In this document: piece after piece, positions 1-6,943 of the stretch | How positions within the stretch are numbered: position 1 is the stretch's first letter | Layout: each line of letters starts with the position of its first letter | Source of the DNA: CAYXVU01 sp964468725 | GTDB taxonomy: Bacteria; Acidobacteriota; Blastocatellia; UBA7656 | Direction of reading: 5' to 3' | Length of the DNA stretch: 11,071 nt | NCBI GenBank assembly: GCA_964468725.1 | Contig: CAYXVU010000200.1 | Location: 1 to 11,071 of the forward strand | Notes under the pieces: model-generated | The model's input: the letters and a program-made list of their open reading frames with translations, nothing else | What the model was told of the DNA's origin: nothing | The model's database searches: none | Position numbers and translations under genes: made by a program

Positions 1-2
1 AC

Positions 3-584
3 CTTCATAAGAAACTGAGCGTAGACTTGAGTCTTGCTCGTGACCTCATACGGGGGTTCAAACAGAGTCAAGCCGACGAATATAACTTGACGGCGTTGCT
101 CGAACGGGTTCGTCATATGGAATCGCTTTGTCAGCGATCTCAAGCAATCTCTGAACGCCTTCAATCGGAGAGTAAGAACCGGTTAGCAGGTGACGTTATA
201 TCTCTGGCGGATTCCATCGTTGAAGGTTTTTCTGCCTATCTGCCCGCTGATCGAATTCGCATCGCTAGGTTGTTGAGAGATGCTGTTGACATCCTCAACG
301 CAAAAACGATGATTGACCTACGGCGAGCGCATCGAAGGTACTGTGCGAGATTATGTGAGTATATCTACATTGGCTTTGAGACGAGCGGTCAAAAAAGCGA
401 AGACAAAGGCTGGCGCAAGTGGTTGCGACGAGGTTCTCAGGCTCAGGAAGAAAAGCTGAATGCAGAGCTGAAAGCAGAATCGCTGGAAGCCTATTGGTGG
501 TTGCAGATCGTTATGGCGCGTGAGGCCGGAGATTTGGAAGCGTGGGAAGGCATGTGCTTAGTCAGAGAGAAAAACGCATCGTAA
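3..584 (+). CDS. Hypothetical helical protein, 5' end outside window (partial)
   Basis: The frame is open from the window edge (codon at 3-5) to the TAA at 582-584, with no stop upstream of the first possible start, a TTG at 27 that has no Shine-Dalgarno sequence. The gene therefore probably begins outside the window and this is its C-terminal part, about 193 residues. It has no signal peptide or obvious membrane segment. The sequence is charged and looks mostly alpha-helical, with Leu/Arg/Glu-rich stretches and a Lys/Arg-rich, Trp-containing patch (KGWRKWLRR) in the second half. I do not recognise a family or catalytic motif. It ends 21 nt before the NACHT gene on the same strand, which suggests co-transcription and perhaps joint function. 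A hand count at 121-180 gives 28/60 G+C, lower than in the genes from 2751 onward. Confidence 0.7.
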   Translation, partial: LHKKLSVDLSLARDLIRGFKQSQADEYNLTALLERVRHMESLCQRSQAISERLQSESKNRLAGDVISLADSIVEGFSAYLPADRIRIARLLRDAVDILNAKTMIDLRRAHRRYCARLCEYIYIGFETSGQKSEDKGWRKWLRRGSQAQEEKLNAELKAESLEAYWWLQIVMAREAGDLEAWEGMCLVREKNAS

Positions 585-605
585 GACGGTTCACAGAGGA
601 GTCGC

Positions 606-2600
606 ATGGAAATGATTATCATCCTGCCATCGGTGAGCGACGTGATTCAAAAGCTCACGCCTGATGCGAATGACCCGCTCAAGATGATCGTGCAGATCGC
701 TGCCCTCGTTGGCTTGCTCATTACGACTTTCACTTTTTTGATTACCCTCGCCAACTTTCTGGCGACGCATATCGCGCCTCTCATCAACGCCAAGCGCGCC
801 TCTCGTTCGCTGAAAAAACGCATGGGCGCGGAGCTTTACCCGCCCGCGACGATTGAACGCTCTGTGCGCTATTACCTGGAGCCGGATTGCCAAAGCGTTG
901 ACCCGGCTGGCGGCGAAGAACCGCGCGCCGTCGTCAGCGCCAGACAAAAGCTGTTCGAAGTCATGGATGAAACCTTGGGGCGTTCGACAGAGCATCGCTA
1001 CGTGATTGTGTTAGCAGATTCGGGAATGGGGAAGACCTGCGCGCTGCTGAACTATTACGTTCGTTATACTCGTCGGTGGCTGGCTCAGCCGTTCAAAATC
1101 GCGCTCATTCCGCTTGGCCTCAACGATGCTGACGACCGCATTGCCGCCATTGAAAAGAGCGAGCGGGCTGACACCGTGCTCTTTCTGGACGCCTTTGATG
1201 AAGACACGCTCGCCATCATAGACCACGTCGAACGCTTGCGCTTGCTGCTGAGAGCGACAGAAGGGTTTCAGCATGTGGTGATAACCTGTCGCACGCAATT
1301 CTTTTCGAAGGAAGAGGAAATCCCGAAAGAGACCGGCATCTTGAAAGTTTACGATGTGTCAGCCGGAGAGACCAAAGAGTACCTGTTTCACAAACTCTAC
1401 CTCTCGCCATTTTCAGATAAGCAGGTCAATCGCTACCTCAAACGGCGCTATCCGGTTTGGCAGTTTTGGAAACGCCGACAGGCTCGCAGAATCGTTGACA
1501 AGATTCCGAACCTCGCCGTGCGCCCGATGTTGCTTGCGCATGTGGACGACTTCATTAAAACGAAGCGCGATTATCGCTACACCGTTGATATTTACGAAGA
1601 GATGATTGATGCATGGCTGGAACGCGAGAAAGCGTTCGTAAAAGAGAAGAGCGACCTCCGAAAGTTTTCCGAACTGCTCGCCGTTGATCTGTTCAGCAAG
1701 CGATCAGAGCGCAAGATGGAATGTGTGCCGAAAGCTGCGCTCGTTGGTTTGGCGACCGAATGGAACATCCCGCTTGAAGACTGGAAACTAAGCGGCAGGT
1801 CGCTGCTCAACCGCGACGCACAGGGGACCTTTAAGTTCGCGCATCGCTCAATTATGGAATACCTCTTCGTCAAGAGATTTGTGAATGATGGCGACCTCGC
1901 GTGTCTGTTCGAAGAATGGACAGATCAAATGCAGGCGTTTTTATGGGAGATGCTGGAAAGCAGCATTGTTCGAAACCACCTGCTGCCGTTTCACGATCAA
2001 GGTTGGGAGATGCGTTGGAAGTTGCTCGACGAAAATGGACGGTTCGCTTCGAAAGAGGTTGCCGACGCTTGGGTCAAGATTTTATGTAAAACGATTGAAC
2101 AGGTGCTGTCTCGGAGAATTGAACCCCTGCCGGGGCGCAGGGAGACCATAGCGGCTGTCTTAGGTTTCTTGTTTGAACTCACGACCCGCCATATCGGTGC
2201 GGTGCGGACGCTGATTGTTGATATGCAGAAGGCGGTCAAATGGGAAGATAAGGGAGGCGAACGCCTACAAGTGACCGGGTTTGTCGTAGCGACCTATGGC
2301 CCTAGCAAGCGCGACCGGAATGAAGGATTGACTCAGCGAAGCTTTGAGGTACGAGATGGCCGCAGCTTTCATCGCATTTCATCTATTGCCATCAAACCGA
2401 ATCTTGGCGAAGCGATTACCCAAATTGCTTTCCCTCTGCGTACGGAGGACGGAGGGATTGCCGGAGGCATTATTTATGAATGCCAAGATCAACATTTTGT
2501 TGATGACGAAACAATGGAAGCGTTGGCCGTCTCTCTTCGTTCGGGAGTGCAAAACGTCCTGCCAAGATACATTAGCGGGAACATTTTTGAAGTTTCCTAA
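606..2600 (+). CDS. Membrane-anchored NACHT-family STAND NTPase with GAF-like C-terminus
   Basis: Signal-transduction NTPase of the NACHT type, 664 aa. Residues about 27-52 form one hydrophobic membrane segment followed by a Lys/Arg-rich stretch, so the NTPase probably faces the cytoplasm. Walker A is ADSGMGKT (137-144). Walker B is LFLDAFDED (192-200), with the acidic tail typical of NACHT. A sensor-like strand VVITCR lies at 224-229. FAHRSIMEYLF at 411-421 matches the conserved element at the end of the NACHT helical region. Residues about 540-655 resemble the second half of a GAF fold (AFPLRTEDGG at 608-617, then GGIIYE and HFVDDETMEALA); this part is less certain. AGAGGAG at 595-601 precedes the ATG at 606 by 4 nt; the ATG at 612 is an alternative. 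NACHT proteins in bacteria include anti-phage NLR-like sensors, but the ligand and effector here are unknown. No long LRR, WD or TPR sensor array is visible. Sample G+C at 2341-2400 is 29/60. Confidence 0.85.
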   Translation: MEMIIILPSVSDVIQKLTPDANDPLKMIVQIAALVGLLITTFTFLITLANFLATHIAPLINAKRASRSLKKRMGAELYPPATIERSVRYYLEPDCQSVDPAGGEEPRAVVSARQKLFEVMDETLGRSTEHRYVIVLADSGMGKTCALLNYYVRYTRRWLAQPFKIALIPLGLNDADDRIAAIEKSERADTVLFLDAFDEDTLAIIDHVERLRLLLRATEGFQHVVITCRTQFFSKEEEIPKETGILKVYDVSAGETKEYLFHKLYLSPFSDKQVNRYLKRRYPVWQFWKRRQARRIVDKIPNLAVRPMLLAHVDDFIKTKRDYRYTVDIYEEMIDAWLEREKAFVKEKSDLRKFSELLAVDLFSKRSERKMECVPKAALVGLATEWNIPLEDWKLSGRSLLNRDAQGTFKFAHRSIMEYLFVKRFVNDGDLACLFEEWTDQMQAFLWEMLESSIVRNHLLPFHDQGWEMRWKLLDENGRFASKEVADAWVKILCKTIEQVLSRRIEPLPGRRETIAAVLGFLFELTTRHIGAVRTLIVDMQKAVKWEDKGGERLQVTGFVVATYGPSKRDRNEGLTQRSFEVRDGRSFHRISSIAIKPNLGEAITQIAFPLRTEDGGIAGGIIYECQDQHFVDDETMEALAVSLRSGVQNVLPRYISGNIFEVS

Positions 2601-2666
2601 AGCTGAAATGCGAATCCCCATCTGTGCCAAGCCTGCCATCACGACAACAAGAAGATCGTACTAATT

Positions 2667-2697
2667 TTGCAAACCGGACATGAGGTTGCCATACTAT
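2667..2697 (+). promoter_or_regulatory. Possible sigma70-type promoter for the mogA/moaB-like gene
   Basis: TTGCAA at 2667-2672 lies 17 nt before CATACT (2690-2695) or 19 nt before TACTAT (2692-2697). The elements sit about 55 nt upstream of the chosen start at 2751, in the 150-nt gap after the NACHT gene. The match is imperfect and was judged by eye only. No terminator is visible between 2601 and 2667, so read-through from the NACHT gene is possible. Confidence 0.3.
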
Positions 2698-2738
2698 GGT
2701 CGCTCTGTCAGGGAAGCGCAGGGAAGCAGGTAAACAAC

Positions 2739-2743
2739 AGGAG
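2739..2743 (+). promoter_or_regulatory. Ribosome binding site deciding the start at 2751
   Basis: AGGAG lies 7 nt before the ATG at 2751. The frame is open from further upstream (an ATG is possible at 2667), but that longer N-terminus has no Shine-Dalgarno sequence and is not part of the MogA/MoaB fold, so 2751 is preferred. Confidence 0.7.
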
Positions 2744-2750
2744 CAAAGCG

Positions 2751-3248
2751 ATGCGAGTGAGTATGAAAGCAGTGGTGTTGACCATCAGCGATTCGGCGGC
2801 GCGCGGCGAACGCGAAGATCAGTCCGGCCCGGTCGTCGTGGCCGAACTCGAAAAGCTCGGCGGCGAGGTAGTGGCGACGGAAATCCTCGCCGATGACCGC
2901 GAGGCGATTGCCGAACGCTTGCGCGCCCACGCCGACGGCGGGCAAGTGAATCTGATCTTTACGACTGGCGGCACGGGCTTTGCCCCGCGCGACAACACTC
3001 CCGAAGCGACGCGCGCGGTGATCGAACGCGAAGCGCCGGGACTGGCCGAATTGATGCGCTTGAAAAGTTTGGACTCGACGCCGCTTGCCCCGCTTTCGCG
3101 CGCCGTCTGCGGCATTCGCGGTCAGACCTTGATTATCAACTTGCCCGGCAGCCCGCGGGGCGCACGCGAAAACTTCGCAGCCATTCGCAGCACGCTGCCG
3201 CACGCCGTCGGCTTGCTGACCGAACAATCGCCCAAATGCGCGCGATAA
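2751..3248 (+). CDS. MogA/MoaB family molybdopterin-binding protein
   Basis: This 165-aa protein belongs to the MogA/MoaB family of molybdenum-cofactor biosynthesis. MogA adenylylates molybdopterin in the cytoplasm before molybdate insertion; the role of MoaB paralogues is less settled, so I give no symbol. The first strand is VVLTISDS (8-15), followed by the QSGP loop (24-27). The nucleotide/pterin-binding signature is TTGGTG (71-76) followed by PRDNTPEA (79-86). LSRAV (115-119) and NLPGSP (130-135) are also characteristic. The length fits the single-domain family, not the larger MoeA. The gene is followed after 52 nt by hslO on the same strand. No other cofactor genes (moaA, moaC, moeA) are in the window. 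Its high G+C (42/60 at 2881-2940) contrasts with the preceding NACHT gene. Confidence 0.9.
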   Translation: MRVSMKAVVLTISDSAARGEREDQSGPVVVAELEKLGGEVVATEILADDREAIAERLRAHADGGQVNLIFTTGGTGFAPRDNTPEATRAVIEREAPGLAELMRLKSLDSTPLAPLSRAVCGIRGQTLIINLPGSPRGARENFAAIRSTLPHAVGLLTEQSPKCAR

Positions 3249-3300
3249 ACCTCGCCGCACTTGCCGCCACGACGAACCGCAACCGAAACGGAGCTTAGGA

Positions 3301-4299
3301 ATGTCTGCCACTCAGGACCGACTCATTCACGCTACCGCTGCCGCAAATCAATTGCGCTGCATCGCTGCGGTGACCACCCATCTGGTTGGCGAAGCCTGCC
3401 GTCGCCATCGCACCTTTCCCACCGCCTCGGCGGCGCTCGGTCGCGTCTTGACCGGCAGCCTGCTGTTGGGTAGCAGCTATAAAGACCTCGAAAAGATCAC
3501 CGTACATTTCGATTGCAATGGCTCCATCGGCGACCTCATCGCGCAAGCCGACCCGGCGGCGAATGTGCGCGGTTATGTCACCAATCCGCAAGCCGATGCG
3601 ACCGCCATGAATGAACGCGGCAAACTCGATGTGCGCGCCATTGTCGGCGGCGGCATGCTCTATGTAACGCGTGAAGCGGGCTTCGAAATCGGTTTGATGA
3701 AAGAGCCTTATCGCGGCACGGTTCCTATTGTGTCGGGCGAGATTGGCGACGATTTCGCTTACTACCTTGCGCAGTCCGAGCAGATCAATTCGGCGGTCAG
3801 CCTTGGCGTGCTGATGCGCATAGATGACGAAGATGATGCTGCCGATGGCGCGCAAGGTGATGCCCTAGACGATTCCGTTTTTGCGACAGCGATGACCGAG
3901 TTTGCGCTCGACCGCTTGCGGGTTGCAGCGGCAGGCGGCTTCATCTTGCAAGTGATGCCGAACGCCGATGAGAGATTGATTGCTACCTTAGAACAGCGTT
4001 TGCTGCAAGCGCCGAGCGCGACGGCGATGGTCAAGGCAGAGTTATCGCCCGTTGAGATGTTGCAGACCGTATTGGGGGATTATGACCTCACAGTGTTGGA
4101 GGAGAAGACCCCGCGCTTTCAATGCCAATGTTCGCACGAACGCGCCCGTTTGATGATCTCTGCGCTCGGTCGTGAAGAGGTCGAAGACATGCTAACCCGC
4201 GACGGCGGCGCGCAACTCACTTGCCATTTTTGCAATGAGGAGTATCAAATCTCAGCCGAACAGTTGACTGCGATGCTCGCGGTTTCGCCAACTCCATAA
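3301..4299 (+). CDS. hslO: Hsp33 redox-regulated molecular chaperone
   Basis: This 332-aa protein is an Hsp33 family chaperone. In known members, oxidation of four zinc-binding cysteines releases zinc and activates holdase activity in the cytoplasm. The cysteines are C275-Q-C277 and C308-H-F-C311, the standard CxC...CxxC zinc switch, with the linker typical of the family between them. The N-terminal part (AANQLRCIAAVTTHLV, and the following GRVLTGSLLLGS) matches the Hsp33 core. The protein is somewhat longer than the usual 290-300 aa; an acidic, probably disordered insert (DDEDDAADGAQGDALDD) near residues 174-190 accounts for part of this. GGAG at 3290-3293 gives 7-nt spacing to the ATG. The gene may share a transcript with the mogA/moaB-like gene upstream. 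No clear plus-strand terminator follows it. Confidence 0.95.
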   Translation: MSATQDRLIHATAAANQLRCIAAVTTHLVGEACRRHRTFPTASAALGRVLTGSLLLGSSYKDLEKITVHFDCNGSIGDLIAQADPAANVRGYVTNPQADATAMNERGKLDVRAIVGGGMLYVTREAGFEIGLMKEPYRGTVPIVSGEIGDDFAYYLAQSEQINSAVSLGVLMRIDDEDDAADGAQGDALDDSVFATAMTEFALDRLRVAAAGGFILQVMPNADERLIATLEQRLLQAPSATAMVKAELSPVEMLQTVLGDYDLTVLEEKTPRFQCQCSHERARLMISALGREEVEDMLTRDGGAQLTCHFCNEEYQISAEQLTAMLAVSPTP

Positions 4300-4628
4300 G
4301 CTGCATGCTCATCAGCGAACCTCTGCGTCTCATTCCGCCCCTGTTCGTCCTTGATACGAGGTGACCGATGAGCGCACACCCCAAATCGTCGGATGCCATT
4401 TTTCTCTGCCCCATATCGTTTATCGAATGGCGATTGTGCCCCTTTGTTGAGCCAATTTAGGCAAAAAATTGCTCGACTTTCTGAGTGAGCAACGCTGGCG
4501 CAAAACTTGCCCGTCTAATCATCGTGAAAATCCGAAGAGCAGATGTTTCACCCATTGTTGAGTTGAGAGATCGGCTCTTCGAGGCAACGAGATTGGTGGG
4601 AGTACAGGTTTGATTCAGGGGGTGTGCA
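4300..4628. other. Intergenic region between hslO and the Gln/Arg-rich secreted protein gene
   Basis: No convincing gene is seen in these 329 nt. The region holds a minus-strand terminator-like hairpin (4463-4492), an 8-bp inverted repeat CGAAGAGC/GCTCTTCG at 4533-4540 and 4574-4581 (33-nt spacer), and the Shine-Dalgarno AGGGGG (4617-4622) of the next gene. No strong -35/-10 pair was recognised on the plus strand, although the gene at 4629 must be expressed from here or by read-through from hslO. Confidence 0.6.
4463..4492 (-). terminator. Hairpin plus T6, an intrinsic terminator in the minus direction
   Basis: TTGCTC (4469-4474) pairs with GAGCAA (4487-4492), and ACT (4476-4478) pairs with AGT (4484-4486). 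This gives a 9-bp stem with one bulged G and a 5-nt loop. On the plus strand the stem is preceded by six As (4463-4468), so on the minus strand it is followed directly by T6, the canonical intrinsic terminator layout. On the plus strand no T tract follows. No convincing minus-strand gene lies immediately upstream of it. Confidence 0.55.
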
Positions 4629-5765
4629 ATGAAGAATAGAATTATTAACCGCATCATCACGATGGCGGTTTTCGGTTTTGTCGCGTTGGCAGGGATGACC
4701 GTCTCGACGTCGGCACAGCAAAACTCGGACAGAAAACAACAGAAGCAACAGCAACGCGCGCAACAAGTTCAGCAAGACCAACAAGCGCGCGCGGCGCGCA
4801 AGCAAGAGAAGCAGCAGGTGCGCGCCCAGCAAACGCAGCAAGAACAAGAAGCGCGCGCTGCACGCAAGCAGGAGAAGCAACGACTGCGCGCGCAACAATC
4901 GCAACCAGAGCAACAGGCACGCGCGGCGCGTAAACAAGAGAAGCAGGAACAACGCGCGCAACCGTCGCAACCGCGCATCCGACCGCCGCAAAACTCCGGC
5001 TCATCGTCAGAAGGGGACTGGCAGCGACGCGCCCCATCGCAATCAGAGCAAGAAGCGCGTGCCGCGCGCAAACAGGAGAAACAACGTCAGCGCGCACAGC
5101 AAGAAGAAGTCTTCAGGCAGCAACAACATGCGCAGCATCAGGCGCGCACCGAGCGCCGACTCTCGCAGCAGCGGCAGCAGGAGTTGATTCGCCTGCAACA
5201 GCGGCGCAGCGAAGCGTATCGTCACCATCTGATCGAGCGGCAGCGACTGGCGCAGCAACGCGCTCTCTTTCTCGAACGACAGCGGCGACTGGCGCAGTAT
5301 CGCTATCAGCAACGCTATCTGGCGCGCTTACGCGAACAGCAACTGCGGGCGCAACGGGCGCAGAACTATAATTACTACAACGACCCGTTCTTCTACACTG
5401 CGCCGAGCTATCGCTACTATCGAAGCGGCAGGTACTACCAGACCAATCGGTATGGCGCGAACCTGTTGCAGCAAGCGATCAACTACGGTTATTCGGAAGG
5501 TTATCGCGCAGGGCAGGCAGATCGGGAAGACCGTTGGCGTTCCGACTATCGTGATTGCTACGCCTATCAGGATGCCAACTATGGCTACGATGGCTATTAC
5601 GTAGACCAGGACGAATACAACTACTATTTCCGCGAGGGCTTTCGTCGCGGGTACGAAGACGGCTACGACAGCCGCTTTCAGTATGGCAGCTATGCCAATG
5701 GGAACTATTCAATTCTCGGTTCCATCCTGTCGGCGATTCTGAATTTGACGGCGTTTCAAGACTGA
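4629..5765 (+). CDS. Secreted Gln/Arg/Ala-rich repeat protein with Tyr-rich C-terminal domain
   Basis: This 378-aa protein has a Sec signal peptide: basic N-terminus, hydrophobic core at about 9-24, and likely cleavage after TSA (A29|Q30). Residues about 31-162 consist of 22-residue repeats around ARAARKQEKQ; the Glu/Gln/Arg-rich segment continues to about 250 and is probably a long alpha-helix or coiled coil. It is interrupted by a Pro/Ser-rich linker near 113-140. The C-terminal third is Tyr-rich (YNYYNDPFFY) and contains two copies of the motif [YF]xEG[YF]RxGxxD, at 288-298 and 334-344. It ends with a short hydrophobic stretch, ILGSILSAILNL. The protein is strongly basic overall and is probably exported to the periplasm or cell surface. 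No enzyme motif is present and I do not recognise a named family. AGGGGG at 4617-4622 gives 6-nt spacing to the ATG. The gene appears monocistronic, closed by the strong terminator at 5790-5844. Confidence 0.85.
   Translation: MKNRIINRIITMAVFGFVALAGMTVSTSAQQNSDRKQQKQQQRAQQVQQDQQARAARKQEKQQVRAQQTQQEQEARAARKQEKQRLRAQQSQPEQQARAARKQEKQEQRAQPSQPRIRPPQNSGSSSEGDWQRRAPSQSEQEARAARKQEKQRQRAQQEEVFRQQQHAQHQARTERRLSQQRQQELIRLQQRRSEAYRHHLIERQRLAQQRALFLERQRRLAQYRYQQRYLARLREQQLRAQRAQNYNYYNDPFFYTAPSYRYYRSGRYYQTNRYGANLLQQAINYGYSEGYRAGQADREDRWRSDYRDCYAYQDANYGYDGYYVDQDEYNYYFREGFRRGYEDGYDSRFQYGSYANGNYSILGSILSAILNLTAFQD
4719..5120 (+). repeat. 66-bp in-frame coding repeats (22-residue unit)
   Basis: Units start at 4719 (degenerate first unit, RKQQKQQQRAQQ), 4785, 4851, 4917 and 5055. 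The last four all begin ARAARKQEKQ. The 4917 unit is extended by a Pro/Ser linker, so the following unit starts 138 nt later. Codons vary between units (for example GCGCGCGCG versus GCGCGCGCT) while the protein sequence is kept, which suggests selection on the protein and not a very recent expansion. Confidence 0.85.
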
Positions 5766-5789
5766 GCAATAGCTTGAAATGCCCCTAAC

Positions 5790-5844
5790 CCGCGCCCGGC
5801 CTGGTGAGCTTTCGGTTCACCAGGCCGGGCGCGGCTCGTTTTTT
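5790..5844 (+). terminator. Strong intrinsic terminator
   Basis: A perfect 18-bp GC-rich stem (5790-5807 pairing with 5817-5834, core GCGCCCGGCCTGGTGA) with a 9-nt loop is followed after 4 nt by T6 (5839-5844). It lies 24 nt after the TGA of the secreted repeat protein gene and ends that transcript. Confidence 0.9.
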
Positions 5845-6001
5845 ACAAGGGGATGCCGACACACCCAAGTGAGTCGTGAAGACCCGTTCAATCGGTGCTG
5901 ATCCATATCCTGTCTTGCCTCGTCTCAAGCTGCCAAGTAGAGAAGAGAGCCGAGTATCTGCATGAAATGAAGCCTCGATCTTTCGCTGCGACCTCATGAA
6001 C

Positions 6002-6031
6002 TTGGCAGAGTTGCGCCGCTTGGTGTAGTCT
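6002..6031 (+). promoter_or_regulatory. Possible promoter for the SDR gene
   Basis: TTGGCA (6002-6007) lies 18 nt before TAGTCT (6026-6031), or 16 nt before TGTAGT (6024-6029). This is the best -35/-10 pair seen between the terminator at 5844 and the SDR start at 6080. The -35 box falls inside one arm of a 9-bp inverted repeat (CTGCCAAGT at 5930-5938, ACTTGGCAG at 6000-6008). The match is by eye and weak in the -10 element. Confidence 0.3.
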
Positions 6032-6079
6032 CGCCGTCCATCTGACACGATCAATTTCACGCAGAGGAGAACTCTCTCG

Positions 6080-6901
6080 ATGGAGCAATTCAAAGACAAA
6101 GTCGCCATCGTGACGGGCGGCGCTTCCGGCATAGGCCGCGCCCTTTGTGAAGAGATGGCGCGGTACGGCGCGCGCCTCATCGTCGCAGACCTCAACGCCG
6201 CTGGTGCGACCGAAGTCGCTGCCGCCATCGTTGCAAGCGGCGGCAACGCGCAGGCCGCACCGCTCGATGTTGCCGACGCTGATGCCGTACAACGACTGGT
6301 TGCCGATACGGTCGCGCAACATCAACGCCTCGATCTGATCTTCAATAACGCAGGCATCGGCGTCGGCGGCGAAGTGCGCGATCTGGAACTCGATCACTGG
6401 CGCAAGATCATTGACATCAACATGCTCGGCGTCATCTACGGCATTCACGCGGCCTACCCGGTGATGCTCAAACAAGGCTTCGGGCATATTGTCAACACGG
6501 CCTCGCTGGCCGGGCTGTTGGGTGCGCCGGGGCTGACGCCCTACGCGATGACGAAATTCGCTGTGGTCGGGCTATCAACGTCGCTGCGCGTCGAAGCCGA
6601 AGCGTTCGGAGTCAAGGTGAGCGCCGTCTGTCCGGGCTTTGTGCAATCGAATATCTTTGAATCATCCATCTCGGCCAACCTAGATTCGCAAGCCATGAAA
6701 GAGGGCATCCCGTTCAAGATGATGGATACGACGAAAGCCGCGCGCGCCATTCTGCGCGGCGTGGCGCGCAATCAGGCGTTGATCGTCTTTCCGTTTTATG
6801 CGCGGTTGCTGTGGCGACTCAAACGCCTGTACGCGGGATTGCTCAGCCCTTTCGAGCGCCGGTCGGTGCGGGAACTGCGCGCTTTGCGACTGAAGAAGTG
6901 A
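6080..6901 (+). CDS. Classical short-chain dehydrogenase/reductase (SDR)
   Basis: This 273-aa protein is an NAD(P)-dependent oxidoreductase with a Rossmann fold. The cofactor glycine motif is TGGASGIG (12-19). Asp37 at the end of the second strand favours NAD(H). LDV (62-64) and NNAG (89-92) follow. The catalytic set is N114, S142, Y155 and K159 (in YAMTK). PGFVQSNIF after the active site matches the substrate-loop region. The tail after about residue 230 is basic and rich in aromatic residues (FPFYARLLWRLKRLYAGLL), which could touch the membrane or a hydrophobic substrate; the substrate cannot be named. AGAGGAGA (6063-6070) lies 9 nt before the ATG. The preceding gene is closed by a terminator, so this gene probably has its own promoter. 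Its last 40 nt recur after the assembly gap at 7075-7114. Confidence 0.93.
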   Translation: MEQFKDKVAIVTGGASGIGRALCEEMARYGARLIVADLNAAGATEVAAAIVASGGNAQAAPLDVADADAVQRLVADTVAQHQRLDLIFNNAGIGVGGEVRDLELDHWRKIIDINMLGVIYGIHAAYPVMLKQGFGHIVNTASLAGLLGAPGLTPYAMTKFAVVGLSTSLRVEAEAFGVKVSAVCPGFVQSNIFESSISANLDSQAMKEGIPFKMMDTTKAARAILRGVARNQALIVFPFYARLLWRLKRLYAGLLSPFERRSVRELRALRLKK

Positions 6902-6943
6902 GAGGCGGCGATAGCGAATGGGAAACCAAAATTAAGAAAACCC

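Noticed and set aside
591..995. 134-codon minus-strand frame overlapping the NACHT gene start
   Set aside because: It lies antisense to the membrane segment and linker of the NACHT protein and has no recognisable sequence.
2694..3311. 205-codon minus-strand frame
   Set aside because: It is antisense to the MogA/MoaB-like gene, whose family motifs are clear; the minus frame has none.
4457..4660. 67-codon minus-strand frame ending at the minus-strand hairpin
   Set aside because: It starts with three Met codons but has no Shine-Dalgarno sequence and no recognisable motif. The terminator alone is not enough to call a gene.
4548..5097. Leu- and Ala-rich minus-strand frames over the secreted repeat protein
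   Set aside because: They are mirror images of the repetitive CAA/CAG and GCG/CGC codons of the plus-strand gene, which read as Leu, Arg and Ala codons in other frames. No ribosome binding site or family was found.
4719..5120. Regularly spaced repeats considered as a CRISPR array
   Set aside because: The repeats are in frame, encode a conserved 22-residue unit, have diverged codons and no unique spacers between identical repeats.
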